A DNA stretch of 64,000 nucleotides from a virus. The notes under the pieces were generated by a model. It saw only the letters and a program-made list of their open reading frames with translations. It searched no databases and was not told where the DNA came from. Made by a program: the position numbers and the translations under genes. This document shows, in pieces, positions 23,746 to 33,061 of the stretch; position 1 is the stretch's first letter, and every line of letters begins with the position of its first letter. Where the stretch lies: IMG/VR virus record IMGVR_UViG_3300006339_000005, positions 62,001-126,000 of that record; one strand, given 5' to 3'.

Positions 23746-24798
23746 ATGGAATGGGACCCCAGAAACTTGAAACCAGATTTAAAAGATTTAGTTAATCATA
23801 TACTTGCCGCAGTAGCAACAGGTAAAGCTAAAGATGCCGTTAATGCTGTGACTGAAGCATTTGAAAATGTTAAATCTCCCCAACTAATTTGTGTTGATAG
23901 TGGAATTAAAAAAGTAGAGAAAAAAGAAAAAGCACCATTTGGGTTAGTTGATTCTTTTGTTATGGCTATGGCATTAGGATCAAATGGAAAATATATTAGG
24001 GCTGATGATTTAGACTGGAATGACAAAACACCAATACTAGTAAGAGGGTTAGGCAAAACTAAAATTATTAAAAGATGTATTGAAGAAAAAAGAGATTTTT
24101 ATTTTATGGATACAGGATATTTAGGAAATAATCCTAGTCCTATGAATCCAAATGGTAAAAAAACATATCATAGAATTGTAAAAAATGCTTTACAAAATCT
24201 TCATATGCCTGCAAGGGATAGAATTGAAGATAAAGGAAAAGATCCAAGAGACGATGATGACCTTGCACAACGAAAACTTGATGCTAACTTATTAATAAAA
24301 GCACCACAGCATTATAGTGGTGAAAGATGGAAAAGGCTTGGTATACAATTTAAAGATGTGACGCCAGGTAAGAAAGTTCTTTTAGTACCACCTAGTGAAA
24401 AAGTTATGAAATACTTTGAACTAAACTTAGACGAATGGATTGAAGCAACTATTTTAAAACTAAGACAACATACACAACGGCCAATCGAACTTAGAAGAAA
24501 ACCTAGTAGAGAAGCTAGGGTTTCTACACAAACTATGGAACAAGCATTAGCTGACGACATACATTGTTTAGTAACATTTAATAGTATTGCGGCTTTAGAA
24601 GCAATGGTTTATGGTAAGCCTTCTATAGTGTTAGGACCAAATTGTGCCCAAGACATCTGTGGAACAAGAATAGATAGACTTGAATTTACAACACATCCTG
24701 GACGTAAACAACTTACATGGCTTTGTCGTTACCTAGCTAATAATCAATTTACATATGACGAAATGTTAAATGGTCATGCTTGGAGTATAGTAAAATGA
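23746..24798 (+). CDS. Capsule/Kdo-type glycosyltransferase-like protein A
   Basis: A 350-residue protein whose C-terminal half resembles capsule polysaccharide transferases of the KpsC/KpsS kind: LLVPPSEKVMKYF, RPIELRRKP, and VTFNSIAALEAMVYGKPSIVLGP. It is one of three related proteins in this cluster. Unlike the other two it lacks the RPHP motif (RRKP instead), so its activity may differ. The first 100 residues have no recognised domain. Its stop overlaps the next start (ATGA). Confidence 0.7.
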   Translation: MEWDPRNLKPDLKDLVNHILAAVATGKAKDAVNAVTEAFENVKSPQLICVDSGIKKVEKKEKAPFGLVDSFVMAMALGSNGKYIRADDLDWNDKTPILVRGLGKTKIIKRCIEEKRDFYFMDTGYLGNNPSPMNPNGKKTYHRIVKNALQNLHMPARDRIEDKGKDPRDDDDLAQRKLDANLLIKAPQHYSGERWKRLGIQFKDVTPGKKVLLVPPSEKVMKYFELNLDEWIEATILKLRQHTQRPIELRRKPSREARVSTQTMEQALADDIHCLVTFNSIAALEAMVYGKPSIVLGPNCAQDICGTRIDRLEFTTHPGRKQLTWLCRYLANNQFTYDEMLNGHAWSIVK

Positions 24799-25721
24799 GA
24801 GTAGTCGGATATACTAAAGTCATTCCACCTGGAACTAGAACTAGACCTTTAAAGCATAATCATAAAGAACAAATTATACGTAACTATGTTGAAGGTGTTA
24901 GAAAAGCTGGTGACACAGGACTTGTTTATGATGGCTTTAATTTATTAGATTGTGATGTTGCAGTTATGCAAGGCTTTATACATGAAGGTAGTGCTCATGT
25001 ACCACACATTCAACTTAGACGAGGTATTGCAGAGAACAAAAAAAATAAAGCATTTATAACAGCAGACAGTAATTTATTTTTGTATAAAGCAGTAACTAAC
25101 GAACCACATCATTATTTACGATATAGTATTAATGGTGTGTTTAATGATACTGGCAATTACTGTAATAAAAATTCAGACGACACACAATGGAAAAAGATAC
25201 AAAGAGATTTACACGTTCGTTTACAACCATGGACATTATACGAACGAGAAAATATTTTATTATGTTTGCAACGCAATGGTGGTTGGTCAATGAAAGGTAA
25301 AGATGTTGTTCAATGGGCTAATCAAAAAATAGCAGAAATTAGAACATTCTCTGATAGACCTATTGTAGTTAGACCACACCCAGGTGATAAAAAAGCACCA
25401 CAGTATACAAAAAATATTCATGGTCCTAATGTGCGTATAAGTTTTCAACCACACATAGAACATGATTTAGCAAAAACTATGTGTACAATAGTTTACAATA
25501 GTAGTCCAGCAGTAGCTAGTGTAATAGAAGGAGTACCAGTAATAGTTGAAGATCCTAGCTCAAGTCAGGTAGCTGAGGTATGCCATACTAATTTATCAGA
25601 CATAAATGATTTAAAGAAAAAAGAACGTGAACAATGGATTAGAAATATAGCACAATGTCATTGGAGTTTTGTAGACTTACAATCAGGAGAAGCATGGTCC
25701 CATATGCGAAAGTATTTGTAA
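24795..25721 (+). CDS. Capsule/Kdo-type glycosyltransferase-like protein B
   Basis: A 308-residue paralogue of the preceding protein. Key segments are RPIVVRPHPGDKK (RPHP motif), ISFQPHIEHDLAK, and TIVYNSSPAVASVIEGVPVIVED, the nucleotide-binding pattern of KpsC/KpsS-type transferases. The start is the ATG at 24795, overlapping the upstream stop; a TTG further upstream is not needed. Likely adds sugar to a surface or virion glycan. Confidence 0.72.
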   Translation: MRVVGYTKVIPPGTRTRPLKHNHKEQIIRNYVEGVRKAGDTGLVYDGFNLLDCDVAVMQGFIHEGSAHVPHIQLRRGIAENKKNKAFITADSNLFLYKAVTNEPHHYLRYSINGVFNDTGNYCNKNSDDTQWKKIQRDLHVRLQPWTLYERENILLCLQRNGGWSMKGKDVVQWANQKIAEIRTFSDRPIVVRPHPGDKKAPQYTKNIHGPNVRISFQPHIEHDLAKTMCTIVYNSSPAVASVIEGVPVIVEDPSSSQVAEVCHTNLSDINDLKKKEREQWIRNIAQCHWSFVDLQSGEAWSHMRKYL

Positions 25722-25868
25722 ATGCCAGCGATATGCGATCGCGACCTTGCAAACAGAATATGGTGGATGGTCAAGGGCAAAGCAATACCTGACCACTACA
25801 CTGATGAAGATTGTGAAGAAATTATAAAACGTTACTGGCACAGAGCAATGGAACAAGGAGGCGGATAA
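25722..25868 (+). CDS. 48-residue protein, unknown
   Basis: A short helical protein (MPAICDRDLANRIWWMV start, EEIIKRYWHRAMEQGGG end) fitting exactly between two genes: it starts right after the previous stop and its stop is directly followed by the next ATG. The AAGGAGGCGG at its 3' end doubles as the ribosome-binding site of the next gene. Function unknown. Confidence 0.6.
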   Translation: MPAICDRDLANRIWWMVKGKAIPDHYTDEDCEEIIKRYWHRAMEQGGG

Positions 25869-26126
25869 ATGAAAATATTAAAAATTATAATGTGGCCATT
25901 TATAATGTTAAAGAATATATTAGATGGTAATTACTGGGCAGAAAAAATTGGTAATAAAACTGGTGCATATGATAAAGCACATAACAGTAAACTTGCACAA
26001 TGGTCGCGTAGCCTTACAGGATGGAAATGGTGGGCATATCAAATAGGTGTTGGTTTAGTATTTGTTGTTGTAGCAGAATTTGTATTAAACTTAATAGGCC
26101 TTAGTATGTTGCCTTGGAAATGGTAA
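25869..26126 (+). CDS. Small inner-membrane protein
   Basis: An 85-residue protein with one clear membrane helix at about 57-78 (YQIGVGLVFVVVAEFVLNLI) and a hydrophobic N terminus (ILKIIMWPFIML). It sits among glycosyltransferases, so it may anchor or assist them at the membrane. No family recognised. An AAGGAGG ribosome-binding site is upstream. Confidence 0.7.
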   Translation: MKILKIIMWPFIMLKNILDGNYWAEKIGNKTGAYDKAHNSKLAQWSRSLTGWKWWAYQIGVGLVFVVVAEFVLNLIGLSMLPWKW

Positions 26127-26969
26127 ATGTCAGACATTAAATTTGTAACTACATTTCATCAACCAGGTATGGTTGAATACGGGCAACGCTTTATTAATAG
26201 CTTTGCTGAACACGTTGATAAAGATATACATCTAATTGTATATGCTGAAGATTGTCAACCAACTAATCCAGATCCTTTACAAATTATTATTAAAGATCAA
26301 AAAGAAATAACAAAACTTATAGCATTTAAAGAGAAATGGAAGGACGTTCCAAAAGCAAATGGTAAATGTCCTTGGCCTGAAAGACGCCCTCGTGATCATC
26401 ATAAAGAGTTTAAATGGCACGCCATAAGATTTGCTAATAAAGTTTATGCTGTATTTAAAGAAACCCTAGACCCAGTTATTAATTGGTTAGTATGGATTGA
26501 CGCAGATACCTTTGTGCATAGTGATTGGAGTTATGAGCAAATTAAAAATTTACTGCCAAGAGATAAATGGATAACGTTTGTAGGTAGGGGCGTTGGAACT
26601 CAAACATGGCCTGAGTGTGGATTTTATGGATTAAATATTAAAGATAAAATGTGCAAACAATTTTTAGCAGAGTTTGAACGATATTATGAAGAAGCAGAAA
26701 AAGGAATTTTTACATTAGAAGAATGGCACGACTCATTTGTATTTGGTCACATACTAAATCAAATGAAAGTAAAATATCCTAATGTATTAGATTATAGTGA
26801 AAACATTTATAATCGAACAGCAAAAACTGGGGGTGGTGGACATCCTCTAATCAATTCTGTTTTAGGAACATGGCTTGATCATATGAAGGGTGTTCGTAAA
26901 TCAGAAGGTAGTAGTAGAAAGAAAGATCTTCTAGTACCTAGAAATGAGAAGTACTGGAATGAAGTTTAG
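26127..26969 (+). CDS. Glycosyltransferase-like protein with DAD motif
   Basis: A 280-residue protein with FVTTFHQPGM at the start, a NWLVWIDADTFVHSDW segment containing the DxD-type motif DAD, and ECGFYGLNIKD plus EEWHDSFVFGHIL later, matching GT-A transferases that act on nucleotide sugars. It immediately follows the small membrane protein and overlaps the next gene. Acceptor unknown; part of the surface-glycan cluster. Confidence 0.75.
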   Translation: MSDIKFVTTFHQPGMVEYGQRFINSFAEHVDKDIHLIVYAEDCQPTNPDPLQIIIKDQKEITKLIAFKEKWKDVPKANGKCPWPERRPRDHHKEFKWHAIRFANKVYAVFKETLDPVINWLVWIDADTFVHSDWSYEQIKNLLPRDKWITFVGRGVGTQTWPECGFYGLNIKDKMCKQFLAEFERYYEEAEKGIFTLEEWHDSFVFGHILNQMKVKYPNVLDYSENIYNRTAKTGGGGHPLINSVLGTWLDHMKGVRKSEGSSRKKDLLVPRNEKYWNEV

Positions 26970-27813
26970 TTTATGGACTGATTATGGAGCACAAAATAGT
27001 AAACCTGTTTTTGATAGCTTTGCTCACGGTGTTAGTATTACCGGCGGCTCTGTTGTTTATAATGACCTTGACAGTGACGTTGGTGTTATATGGAGCGTTC
27101 TGTGGAATGGTCGAATGGCTAACAACAGGAAAATATGGGAACACTACCGTTCGCAGAATAAACCGTTGGTAGTACTCGAAGTTGGCGGAATTAAACGGGG
27201 CACTACTTGGAAAGTTGGAATTAATGGAATTAATAGGGAAGCCGACTTTGGTCCTAAAGGAAATGGGCCCGAACGTGCAAACTTATTAAATTTAAAACTA
27301 GAGCCTTGGCGTCCTAATGGTAGAGATATAATTATATGTGGACAACATGATAAGAGTCATCAATGGCGTCATATGCCAGGTATGGCTGATTGGATTGTTT
27401 CTAACATTAAAGCTATAAGAAAACATACAGCAAGACCTATAATCTTTCGTCCTCATCCTAGATGTAGATTACCATTACTTGAACTTGAATTTAATCATTT
27501 TAAAAACGTAACACGAGAACACCCGCGACAACTTCCACATACATATGATGACTTTGATTTTAATTTCCATAATGCTTGGGCAGTAGTAAATTGGTCTAGT
27601 AATCCTGCTACACAGGCAGTTATTGGAGGCGTACCTGTTTTTGTAGGTCCAGAAAGTTTAGCGTGGGATGTTGGAAATGATACATTAGAAACTATTAATA
27701 AGCCAGCTATGCCTGACAGACAACAATGGCTAAATGATTTAGCATATACTGAGTGGACAACGGAAGAAATTTCTCAAGGATTACCCCTTAAACGATTGAC
27801 ATTTGCTCTATAA
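26959..27813 (+). CDS. Capsule/Kdo-type glycosyltransferase-like protein C
   Basis: A 284-residue protein, the third member of the KpsC/KpsS-like set: RPIIFRPHPRCRLP carries the RPHP motif and NAWAVVNWSSNPATQAVIGGVPVFVG the C-terminal nucleotide-binding pattern. I chose the ATG at 26959 rather than 26944 because GAGAAG lies upstream at a usable distance; both overlap the previous gene. An early promoter for the following genes overlaps its 3' end. Confidence 0.72.
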   Translation: MKFSLWTDYGAQNSKPVFDSFAHGVSITGGSVVYNDLDSDVGVIWSVLWNGRMANNRKIWEHYRSQNKPLVVLEVGGIKRGTTWKVGINGINREADFGPKGNGPERANLLNLKLEPWRPNGRDIIICGQHDKSHQWRHMPGMADWIVSNIKAIRKHTARPIIFRPHPRCRLPLLELEFNHFKNVTREHPRQLPHTYDDFDFNFHNAWAVVNWSSNPATQAVIGGVPVFVGPESLAWDVGNDTLETINKPAMPDRQQWLNDLAYTEWTTEEISQGLPLKRLTFAL

Positions 27814-27824
27814 TCTAGTATAAT
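27796..27824 (+). promoter_or_regulatory. Sigma-70 early promoter, 6 bases before an ATG
   Basis: TTGACA, 17 bases, TATAAT: a perfect consensus. The -10 box ends 6 bases before the next start codon, so the predicted transcript is leaderless. The extended -10 sequence AATCTAGTATA is repeated in the promoter at 36528. Confidence 0.9.
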
Positions 27825-27830
27825 AGTTGT

Positions 27831-29111
27831 ATGATTCAGAGATCGTTAACTATTGAAGACTGTTTAGAATTGGTTGCCGGCATAAGCAACTACAAATTTC
27901 ATAACGACCCTTCCTACTCAAAACTTCAAAATTTTAAACTACACGCAGATAATCATAAAATCATGTTTAGTATTGCTAAACAGGTTATGAAGGGTACTGC
28001 TTTAACCAAAAAACAATACGACCTTGTATCAAAACTATTGCTAGAATACTACAAGCCTCAATTTGATGAACACGATATTAACCTTAAAAAGTGTATAGGA
28101 AACTTACGAATTCCTTTACGTAAAATTAATTCCGACCATTGGATTAAACTTTTGGAATGGAAAGGTGGTATTGGTGCAGAAAAAAGACCAATGCTTTGTA
28201 TTCGATTTCCTTTTAATAAAAAGGTTATAAAATATATTGAGGAATTAAAAAATAGTGTTGATAAAGAATACTTCTACGATAGTCATAAACACTTTTTTCC
28301 GTACGAAGAAAAATACGTATGGCGGCTTGTTACTATAGCTAAAAAATTTAAAACAAAGTTTGATATTGAAGATAAAATCCAAGTTATCTATGACAAATTA
28401 GTAGACTTTGAAAAGAATAAAGATGACTATATTCCTGGCGTATATAATTATGAACTACGTAATATACCAAAGTCTGCTATAGAACATTGTCATAATAACA
28501 TAGGAAAACCTAATAGAAATAATCTTTACAAGTACTATGATAGACGTTTTTTATATGGATTCAATCATATAAAACTAGATGCTAGTTTACAAAATATTTC
28601 TGTACTTTCTTGTAAAATTATTAATAGAAAAAGCACATCTTTAATAATTGATAAGAAAAAATGGACATTAGATCAAGTTCTAACTAGCATTGAAGAACTG
28701 TCTCGCTATCCATTACTCATTGTACTAGATAAAAAAGAAGCTCATGACGAACTAGTAGAATTGCATAATCGTTTTAAAAATTATATTCCAGTAGAGCAAA
28801 TGTCTGTTCTTTTTAGGTTAGATTCTAATCCAAAAGGAAACTTATTTAACCATTTCGTCAGAGAGCAGAGATTAAATAATAAAGTTGACAAAGGCACAAA
28901 GATAGTGTATATTAGTACTACTAAGGTACCTAAGCCTTTAATTAGAACTAATTGGCACCCTCTTAGTACTTTTACATTAGGCAGTAAAAAGAACTACTCT
29001 AAAGTAGATAACTTTATAACAAGTACCGACCTGTACATACAGTACGATGAAGATGTATCACCGTTCATGAAGCATAGTAGGTATGTTACTGACAAGATAG
29101 AAAAAATATAA
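27831..29111 (+). CDS. Protein of unknown function upstream of UvsW
   Basis: A 426-residue, Lys-rich and mostly helical protein, with no domain I recognise. The middle contains EWKGGIGAEKRPMLCIRFPF and the C-terminal third has an alpha/beta pattern (YPLLIVLDKKEAHDELVEL, TKIVYISTTKVPKPL) that could be a nucleotide-binding or degenerate helicase-like fold. It is the first gene of the uvsW transcript and ends directly before the UvsW ATG, suggesting a DNA-repair or replication partner. Translated from a predicted leaderless mRNA. Confidence 0.75.
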   Translation: MIQRSLTIEDCLELVAGISNYKFHNDPSYSKLQNFKLHADNHKIMFSIAKQVMKGTALTKKQYDLVSKLLLEYYKPQFDEHDINLKKCIGNLRIPLRKINSDHWIKLLEWKGGIGAEKRPMLCIRFPFNKKVIKYIEELKNSVDKEYFYDSHKHFFPYEEKYVWRLVTIAKKFKTKFDIEDKIQVIYDKLVDFEKNKDDYIPGVYNYELRNIPKSAIEHCHNNIGKPNRNNLYKYYDRRFLYGFNHIKLDASLQNISVLSCKIINRKSTSLIIDKKKWTLDQVLTSIEELSRYPLLIVLDKKEAHDELVELHNRFKNYIPVEQMSVLFRLDSNPKGNLFNHFVREQRLNNKVDKGTKIVYISTTKVPKPLIRTNWHPLSTFTLGSKKNYSKVDNFITSTDLYIQYDEDVSPFMKHSRYVTDKIEKI

Positions 29112-30569
29112 ATGGTAAGTTGCAGAATAGTAATACAAGACGAAGTCAACGTAAAGGTTGAAAATTTGCCTGTTGAGTATCGACGCAAAATTGCAAATAA
29201 ATTAAAATTTGCAGTTCCGTATGCTCGTTACTTACCTAAATATAAACTTGGCCGTTGGGACGGTAAAATTAACTTTTTTGGTATTGGAGGCACAGGATAT
29301 GTTAACCATCTTGATGTTATTGTTAATACTTTAGTAGATGCAGGAGTTGAAATTGCAGAAATAGATGATAAAAGAGTTAAGCACGATCTTACATTTAAAC
29401 AAATTAATAAAAACTATTGGGATCATATAACATGGCCAAAAGGACATATTGCCACCGGGCAAAAAATTATATTACGTGATTACCAAGTTGAAGTTGTTAA
29501 TAACTTTTTAAAGAATCCACAATCATTACAAGAAGTTGCCACAGGTGCAGGTAAAACAATTATTACCGCAACATTATCACATCTTTGTGAAAAGTATGGG
29601 CGTACACTTGTTATTGTTCCTAATAAAAATTTAGTTACACAAACAGAAGAAGACTATATTAATTGTGGATTAGACGTTGGTGTATACTTTGGTGACAGAA
29701 AAGAACTTGGTAAAACGCATACTATTTGTACTTGGCAAAGTTTGAATATACTTGATAAGAAAAGTAAGTATGGTGATGACGTTTTAACATTAGCAGAATT
29801 TTTAGATGGTGTTGAAACATTAATTGTTGACGAAGTACATCAGGCTAAAGCTGAAGTATTAAAAAAATTATTAACACAAAATTTAAAACACGCACCTATT
29901 AGATGGGGACTAACTGGAACAATACCAAAAGAAGATTTTGAGTTTCAGGCTATACTCGCTAGTCTAGGACAAGTAATAGGAAAAATAAGTGCTAAAGAAT
30001 TACAAGATAAAGGTGTGTTATCTAACTGTCATGTTAATGTTGTACAATTAATTGATACACAAGTACATAAAAATTATCAAGAAGAATTAAAATATCTTGT
30101 TACAAATAAAGATAGAGTAAAATATATAGGCACAATGATTAAATCAATTAAAGAGGCAGGCAATACGCTTGTCCTTATTGATAGAATTGCTTCAGGCGAA
30201 AAATTACAAGAGGAAATACCAGGTTCAGTTTTTATTAAAGGTGATGTAAAATTAGCTGATAGAAAGGAACAGTATGACGAAATTAAAGAAGCTACTAATA
30301 AGTGTCTTATTGCTACTTACGGTGTTGCTAGTGTCGGTATTAATATTCCCAGAATATTTAATCTTGTACTTATTGAGCCGGGCAAGTCTTTCGTAAGGGT
30401 AATACAATCAATAGGCAGAGGTGTACGTAAGGCAGACGATAAAGACTTTGTACAAATATGGGATATAACTTCGACGTGTAAATTTGCAAAGCGACATTTA
30501 ACACAACGTAAAAAGTTTTACAAGGAGGCACAATATCCCTTTAGTATTGAAAAAATAGACTGGACTTAA
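29112..30569 (+). CDS. uvsW: UvsW-type recombination helicase
   Basis: A 485-residue superfamily 2 helicase. An N-terminal DNA-binding domain (about 1-100, with LPKYKLGRWDGKINFF) precedes the Q-type motif ILRDYQ, Walker A ATGAGKT (143-149), DEVH box (240-243), the GLTGT motif, and the C-terminal motifs GVASVGINIPR and QSIGRGVRKAD. UvsW unwinds branched DNA and R-loops and drives fork regression, moving T4 from origin- to recombination-dependent replication. T4 UvsW is late, whereas here the gene follows an early promoter. Confidence 0.93.
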   Translation: MVSCRIVIQDEVNVKVENLPVEYRRKIANKLKFAVPYARYLPKYKLGRWDGKINFFGIGGTGYVNHLDVIVNTLVDAGVEIAEIDDKRVKHDLTFKQINKNYWDHITWPKGHIATGQKIILRDYQVEVVNNFLKNPQSLQEVATGAGKTIITATLSHLCEKYGRTLVIVPNKNLVTQTEEDYINCGLDVGVYFGDRKELGKTHTICTWQSLNILDKKSKYGDDVLTLAEFLDGVETLIVDEVHQAKAEVLKKLLTQNLKHAPIRWGLTGTIPKEDFEFQAILASLGQVIGKISAKELQDKGVLSNCHVNVVQLIDTQVHKNYQEELKYLVTNKDRVKYIGTMIKSIKEAGNTLVLIDRIASGEKLQEEIPGSVFIKGDVKLADRKEQYDEIKEATNKCLIATYGVASVGINIPRIFNLVLIEPGKSFVRVIQSIGRGVRKADDKDFVQIWDITSTCKFAKRHLTQRKKFYKEAQYPFSIEKIDWT

Positions 30570-30571
30570 TT

Positions 30572-30802
30572 ATGAAAAAATTTATAGTAGAGATAAAAGT
30601 CGGTGATGAAATTGAAGTAGGACGGTTCCGAAACGTTTCAACAAAAATTAAAGATATTGAATTTGACGAATACGGACAACCTGTTGTTGTAACTAGTAAA
30701 GGTCCTAAAAAACTTTTTAGTTGCAGACTGTCAAAACTTAATCCAGGTAATAAAACACCAATAGAAATCCTAGCGAATGCTAGAAGGAAAAAGACTAAAT
30801 GA
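30572..30802 (+). CDS. Small basic beta-rich protein after UvsW
   Basis: A 76-residue protein with an SH3-like, strand-rich pattern (FIVEIKVGDEIEVGRFRNV) and a basic tail (NARRKKTK). The position suggests a nucleic-acid-binding accessory of UvsW. No family recognised. Stop and next start overlap (ATGA). Confidence 0.7.
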   Translation: MKKFIVEIKVGDEIEVGRFRNVSTKIKDIEFDEYGQPVVVTSKGPKKLFSCRLSKLNPGNKTPIEILANARRKKTK

Positions 30803-31305
30803 AGATATTAACCTTGGAAAACGAGTGTTTTCTACTGAACAACCTACCAGAAGAATTAACAGATGATGTTCGATTTGCAGTATTAGACAACTCTAATCCT
30901 AAAGAACCTGATTTCTTTTTTATACCACTAATCTTTTTAGAAAGTTTTAGTGCGCCTGCAATGGTATTAGAAATAGGTGGCAAAGAAATAACAATGCCTG
31001 TAGACTGGAGTTTAGCAGTAGGGGATAGTAATGGTGCAGGAGATATTGAAATACTACCATTAACAAGTTTAAATGATAGAGGATTTGATGCGTTTTTGTT
31101 TAACCCACTAACCAGCTACACGTTAAATTGGGGACCAGTGAAGATAACTAATTTTTATAACGATGTTAAATGGTATTTTCCTAAAATGAAAAATGGACAA
31201 CTTTTAGCAACACCAATAACAGAAGGTAAAGACCCGTTATGTGCATACTTTGTTAAAGATATTAGTAGACAAAGTGAAATGATAGATTACGGATTATTAA
31301 TATAA
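30799..31305 (+). CDS. Unknown 168-residue protein
   Basis: An alpha/beta protein with many hydrophobic strands (FFFIPLIFLESF, MVLEIGGKEITMPVDWSLAVGD) and a C-terminal CAYFVKDISRQSEMIDYGLLI. No recognised motif, Cys cluster or signal peptide. It opens the second oxygenase and methyltransferase cluster and overlaps its upstream neighbour by 4 bases. Confidence 0.65.
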   Translation: MKILTLENECFLLNNLPEELTDDVRFAVLDNSNPKEPDFFFIPLIFLESFSAPAMVLEIGGKEITMPVDWSLAVGDSNGAGDIEILPLTSLNDRGFDAFLFNPLTSYTLNWGPVKITNFYNDVKWYFPKMKNGQLLATPITEGKDPLCAYFVKDISRQSEMIDYGLLI

Positions 31306-31306
31306 A

Positions 31307-32038
31307 ATGTTTTGGAAAAAGAATAATACAATTTGTTTAGACGTCTATACTGATAGAAAAGAGATGTTTGAGGGTTATCAGCCTATGTTGGCTAGAAAGT
31401 TTATTCCAGACTGGTGGAAAAATTTACCACAGCATAGAGAACAAGATATGCCAGGATATCCTAAAATGCCAGTTGCAACTCTAAAAGGATGTCCAGCAAT
31501 TAATGATATTCTTAAAACAGGAATTATATTTCCATCTTGGTGTGAACTTCATGCAAAAGTAGATGTAGGCGGTAATAAAGATGTTCATCTTGTTCCAAAC
31601 TATGTCCAAATAGCTGAACACGACGAGCGTGATTTTACACAACATAAACCTGAGATGGCACACATAAAAGTTACATCTCCTTGGGCAATTGTAGAAAAAA
31701 CAGGTGTTAAATTTATTTGGATGAAACCAGATTGGCATCAAGATAAACCTTTATCATATTGGACAGTTCCAGGAATTGTTGATTTCAAATATCAACACGC
31801 TAGTTTACTTAATATGTTTGTCCCATATAATACTAAACTACAAATTAATACTGGAACTCCGTGGTTACAATTAATACCTTTATCTGAAAAGCCTGTAGAA
31901 GTAAAATGTCATTTAGTTTCTACACAAGACCTAGATCAAATAATGAGTGCAAATACATTTATATCAATAACAGGCGGTTACTTAAAAAAGATAAGACATA
32001 TTAGAAAACAGCAGGAGCGACTAGATGAAAACGATTAG
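31307..32038 (+). CDS. Phage paralogue family protein, copy 1 (PDWWK...KGCP type)
   Basis: A 243-residue protein homologous to the one at 39162. Shared signposts in order: F-x-P-[DE]-W-[WF]-K near the start, T-[LV]-K-[GS]-CP-[AG]-I-x-D-[IV], SPWAIVEKTG / NPWMVKTPKG, then a VPGIVDFKYQHASLLNMF-type strand pair and PLVQIIPY / PWLQLIPL. The fold is probably all-beta, cupin-like, but no metal-binding set is clear. Function unknown. Both copies lie next to 2OG-oxygenase-like genes and overlap a neighbour. Confidence 0.7.
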   Translation: MFWKKNNTICLDVYTDRKEMFEGYQPMLARKFIPDWWKNLPQHREQDMPGYPKMPVATLKGCPAINDILKTGIIFPSWCELHAKVDVGGNKDVHLVPNYVQIAEHDERDFTQHKPEMAHIKVTSPWAIVEKTGVKFIWMKPDWHQDKPLSYWTVPGIVDFKYQHASLLNMFVPYNTKLQINTGTPWLQLIPLSEKPVEVKCHLVSTQDLDQIMSANTFISITGGYLKKIRHIRKQQERLDEND

Positions 32039-32588
32039 TGAAGAATACATATTACAACTATCAAGATTACACGATCAAAAAGCTTCATTTGGTGATGCTA
32101 AAGGATTAAAGAAAACAGAAAAATATATTAGAAAATATAATCCTAAAAGCATTCTTGACTATGGCTGTGGTAAGGGCGGAGTAACTTTAGCACTACAAGA
32201 AACATATCCAGATTTAAGAGTTCAAGGATATGATCCTGGTAATCCTAACTTTAATACTAGGCCTGAAGGGACGTTTGATATGCTTGTGTCAACAGATGTG
32301 TTAGAACATATTGAACCTGTATTTTTAGAAAATGTTTTACGACATATGAATGAGTTGTGTACCAAAGTTGCATTTTTTATTATTGCAACTAGTCCTGCTA
32401 AAAAGTTTTTACCTGATGGACGTAATGCTCATCTTATTGTTGAAAACCCAGGATGGTGGAAACCTTTACTAGAAAAACATATTGAAGGTAACATTGTGCA
32501 TCATGAATTTGTAGAAAAAACTAGAACAGATAAACGAGGTACTGTTCATCCTAATAACAAATATCTCGTAGTAATGGAAAAAACATGA
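32025..32588 (+). CDS. SAM-dependent methyltransferase
   Basis: A 187-residue class I methyltransferase: motif I ILDYGCGKGG (about 43-52), the acidic end of strand 2 in VQGYDPGNP, DMLVSTDVLEHIEP as motif II/post-II, and VAFFIIATSP. Similar to SAM enzymes of the Methyltransf_11/23 type. The substrate is unknown; neighbours suggest modification of a small metabolite or glycan. Overlaps both neighbours. Confidence 0.85.
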   Translation: MKTISEEYILQLSRLHDQKASFGDAKGLKKTEKYIRKYNPKSILDYGCGKGGVTLALQETYPDLRVQGYDPGNPNFNTRPEGTFDMLVSTDVLEHIEPVFLENVLRHMNELCTKVAFFIIATSPAKKFLPDGRNAHLIVENPGWWKPLLEKHIEGNIVHHEFVEKTRTDKRGTVHPNNKYLVVMEKT

Positions 32589-33061
32589 AATATCAAATTA
32601 AAGAGAATTTTTTAGATGAAGGCGCATTTAAGTTTATGGCAATGCAATTTATGGGTCATCAGTTACCTTGGTATTACCAAGCAGGTGTTAGTAAATATAA
32701 TGATAATGATATGTATTTTACACATCTCTTCTATTCTGAACACGAGTGGGAAGGTGCCAAGCAACTAGTTCAACCTTTATTAGATGCATTAGAGCCAAAA
32801 GGTTTAATAAGAGTAAAAGCAAATTTGTATCCGCGATCACAAAAACTCATAACACATAAATTCCATGCTGACAAAGAGTATACACATACCTCAGCATTGT
32901 TGTATATTAACACTAATAATGGATTTACTATCTTAGAAGATGGAACAAAAATTGAAAGTGTAGCAAATCGTTTAGTATTAATTGACGGAAGTCAAAAACA
33001 TTGTAGTACTAATTGTACTGATGAGACTGTTAGAGTAAACGTAGGAGTTAATTTCTTTTAA
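32585..33061 (+). CDS. 2-oxoglutarate/Fe(II) oxygenase-like protein
   Basis: A 158-residue protein with the dioxygenase metal triad: H94 and D96 in HKFHADKEYTHTSALLY, H139 in DGSQKHCSTN, and R150 as the likely 2-oxoglutarate salt-bridge residue (ETVRVNVGVNF). It is small but complete for the double-stranded beta-helix core. Such enzymes hydroxylate proteins, nucleobases or small molecules. One of six or seven in the window. Start and stop overlap neighbours (ATGA, TAATG). Confidence 0.78.
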   Translation: MKYQIKENFLDEGAFKFMAMQFMGHQLPWYYQAGVSKYNDNDMYFTHLFYSEHEWEGAKQLVQPLLDALEPKGLIRVKANLYPRSQKLITHKFHADKEYTHTSALLYINTNNGFTILEDGTKIESVANRLVLIDGSQKHCSTNCTDETVRVNVGVNFF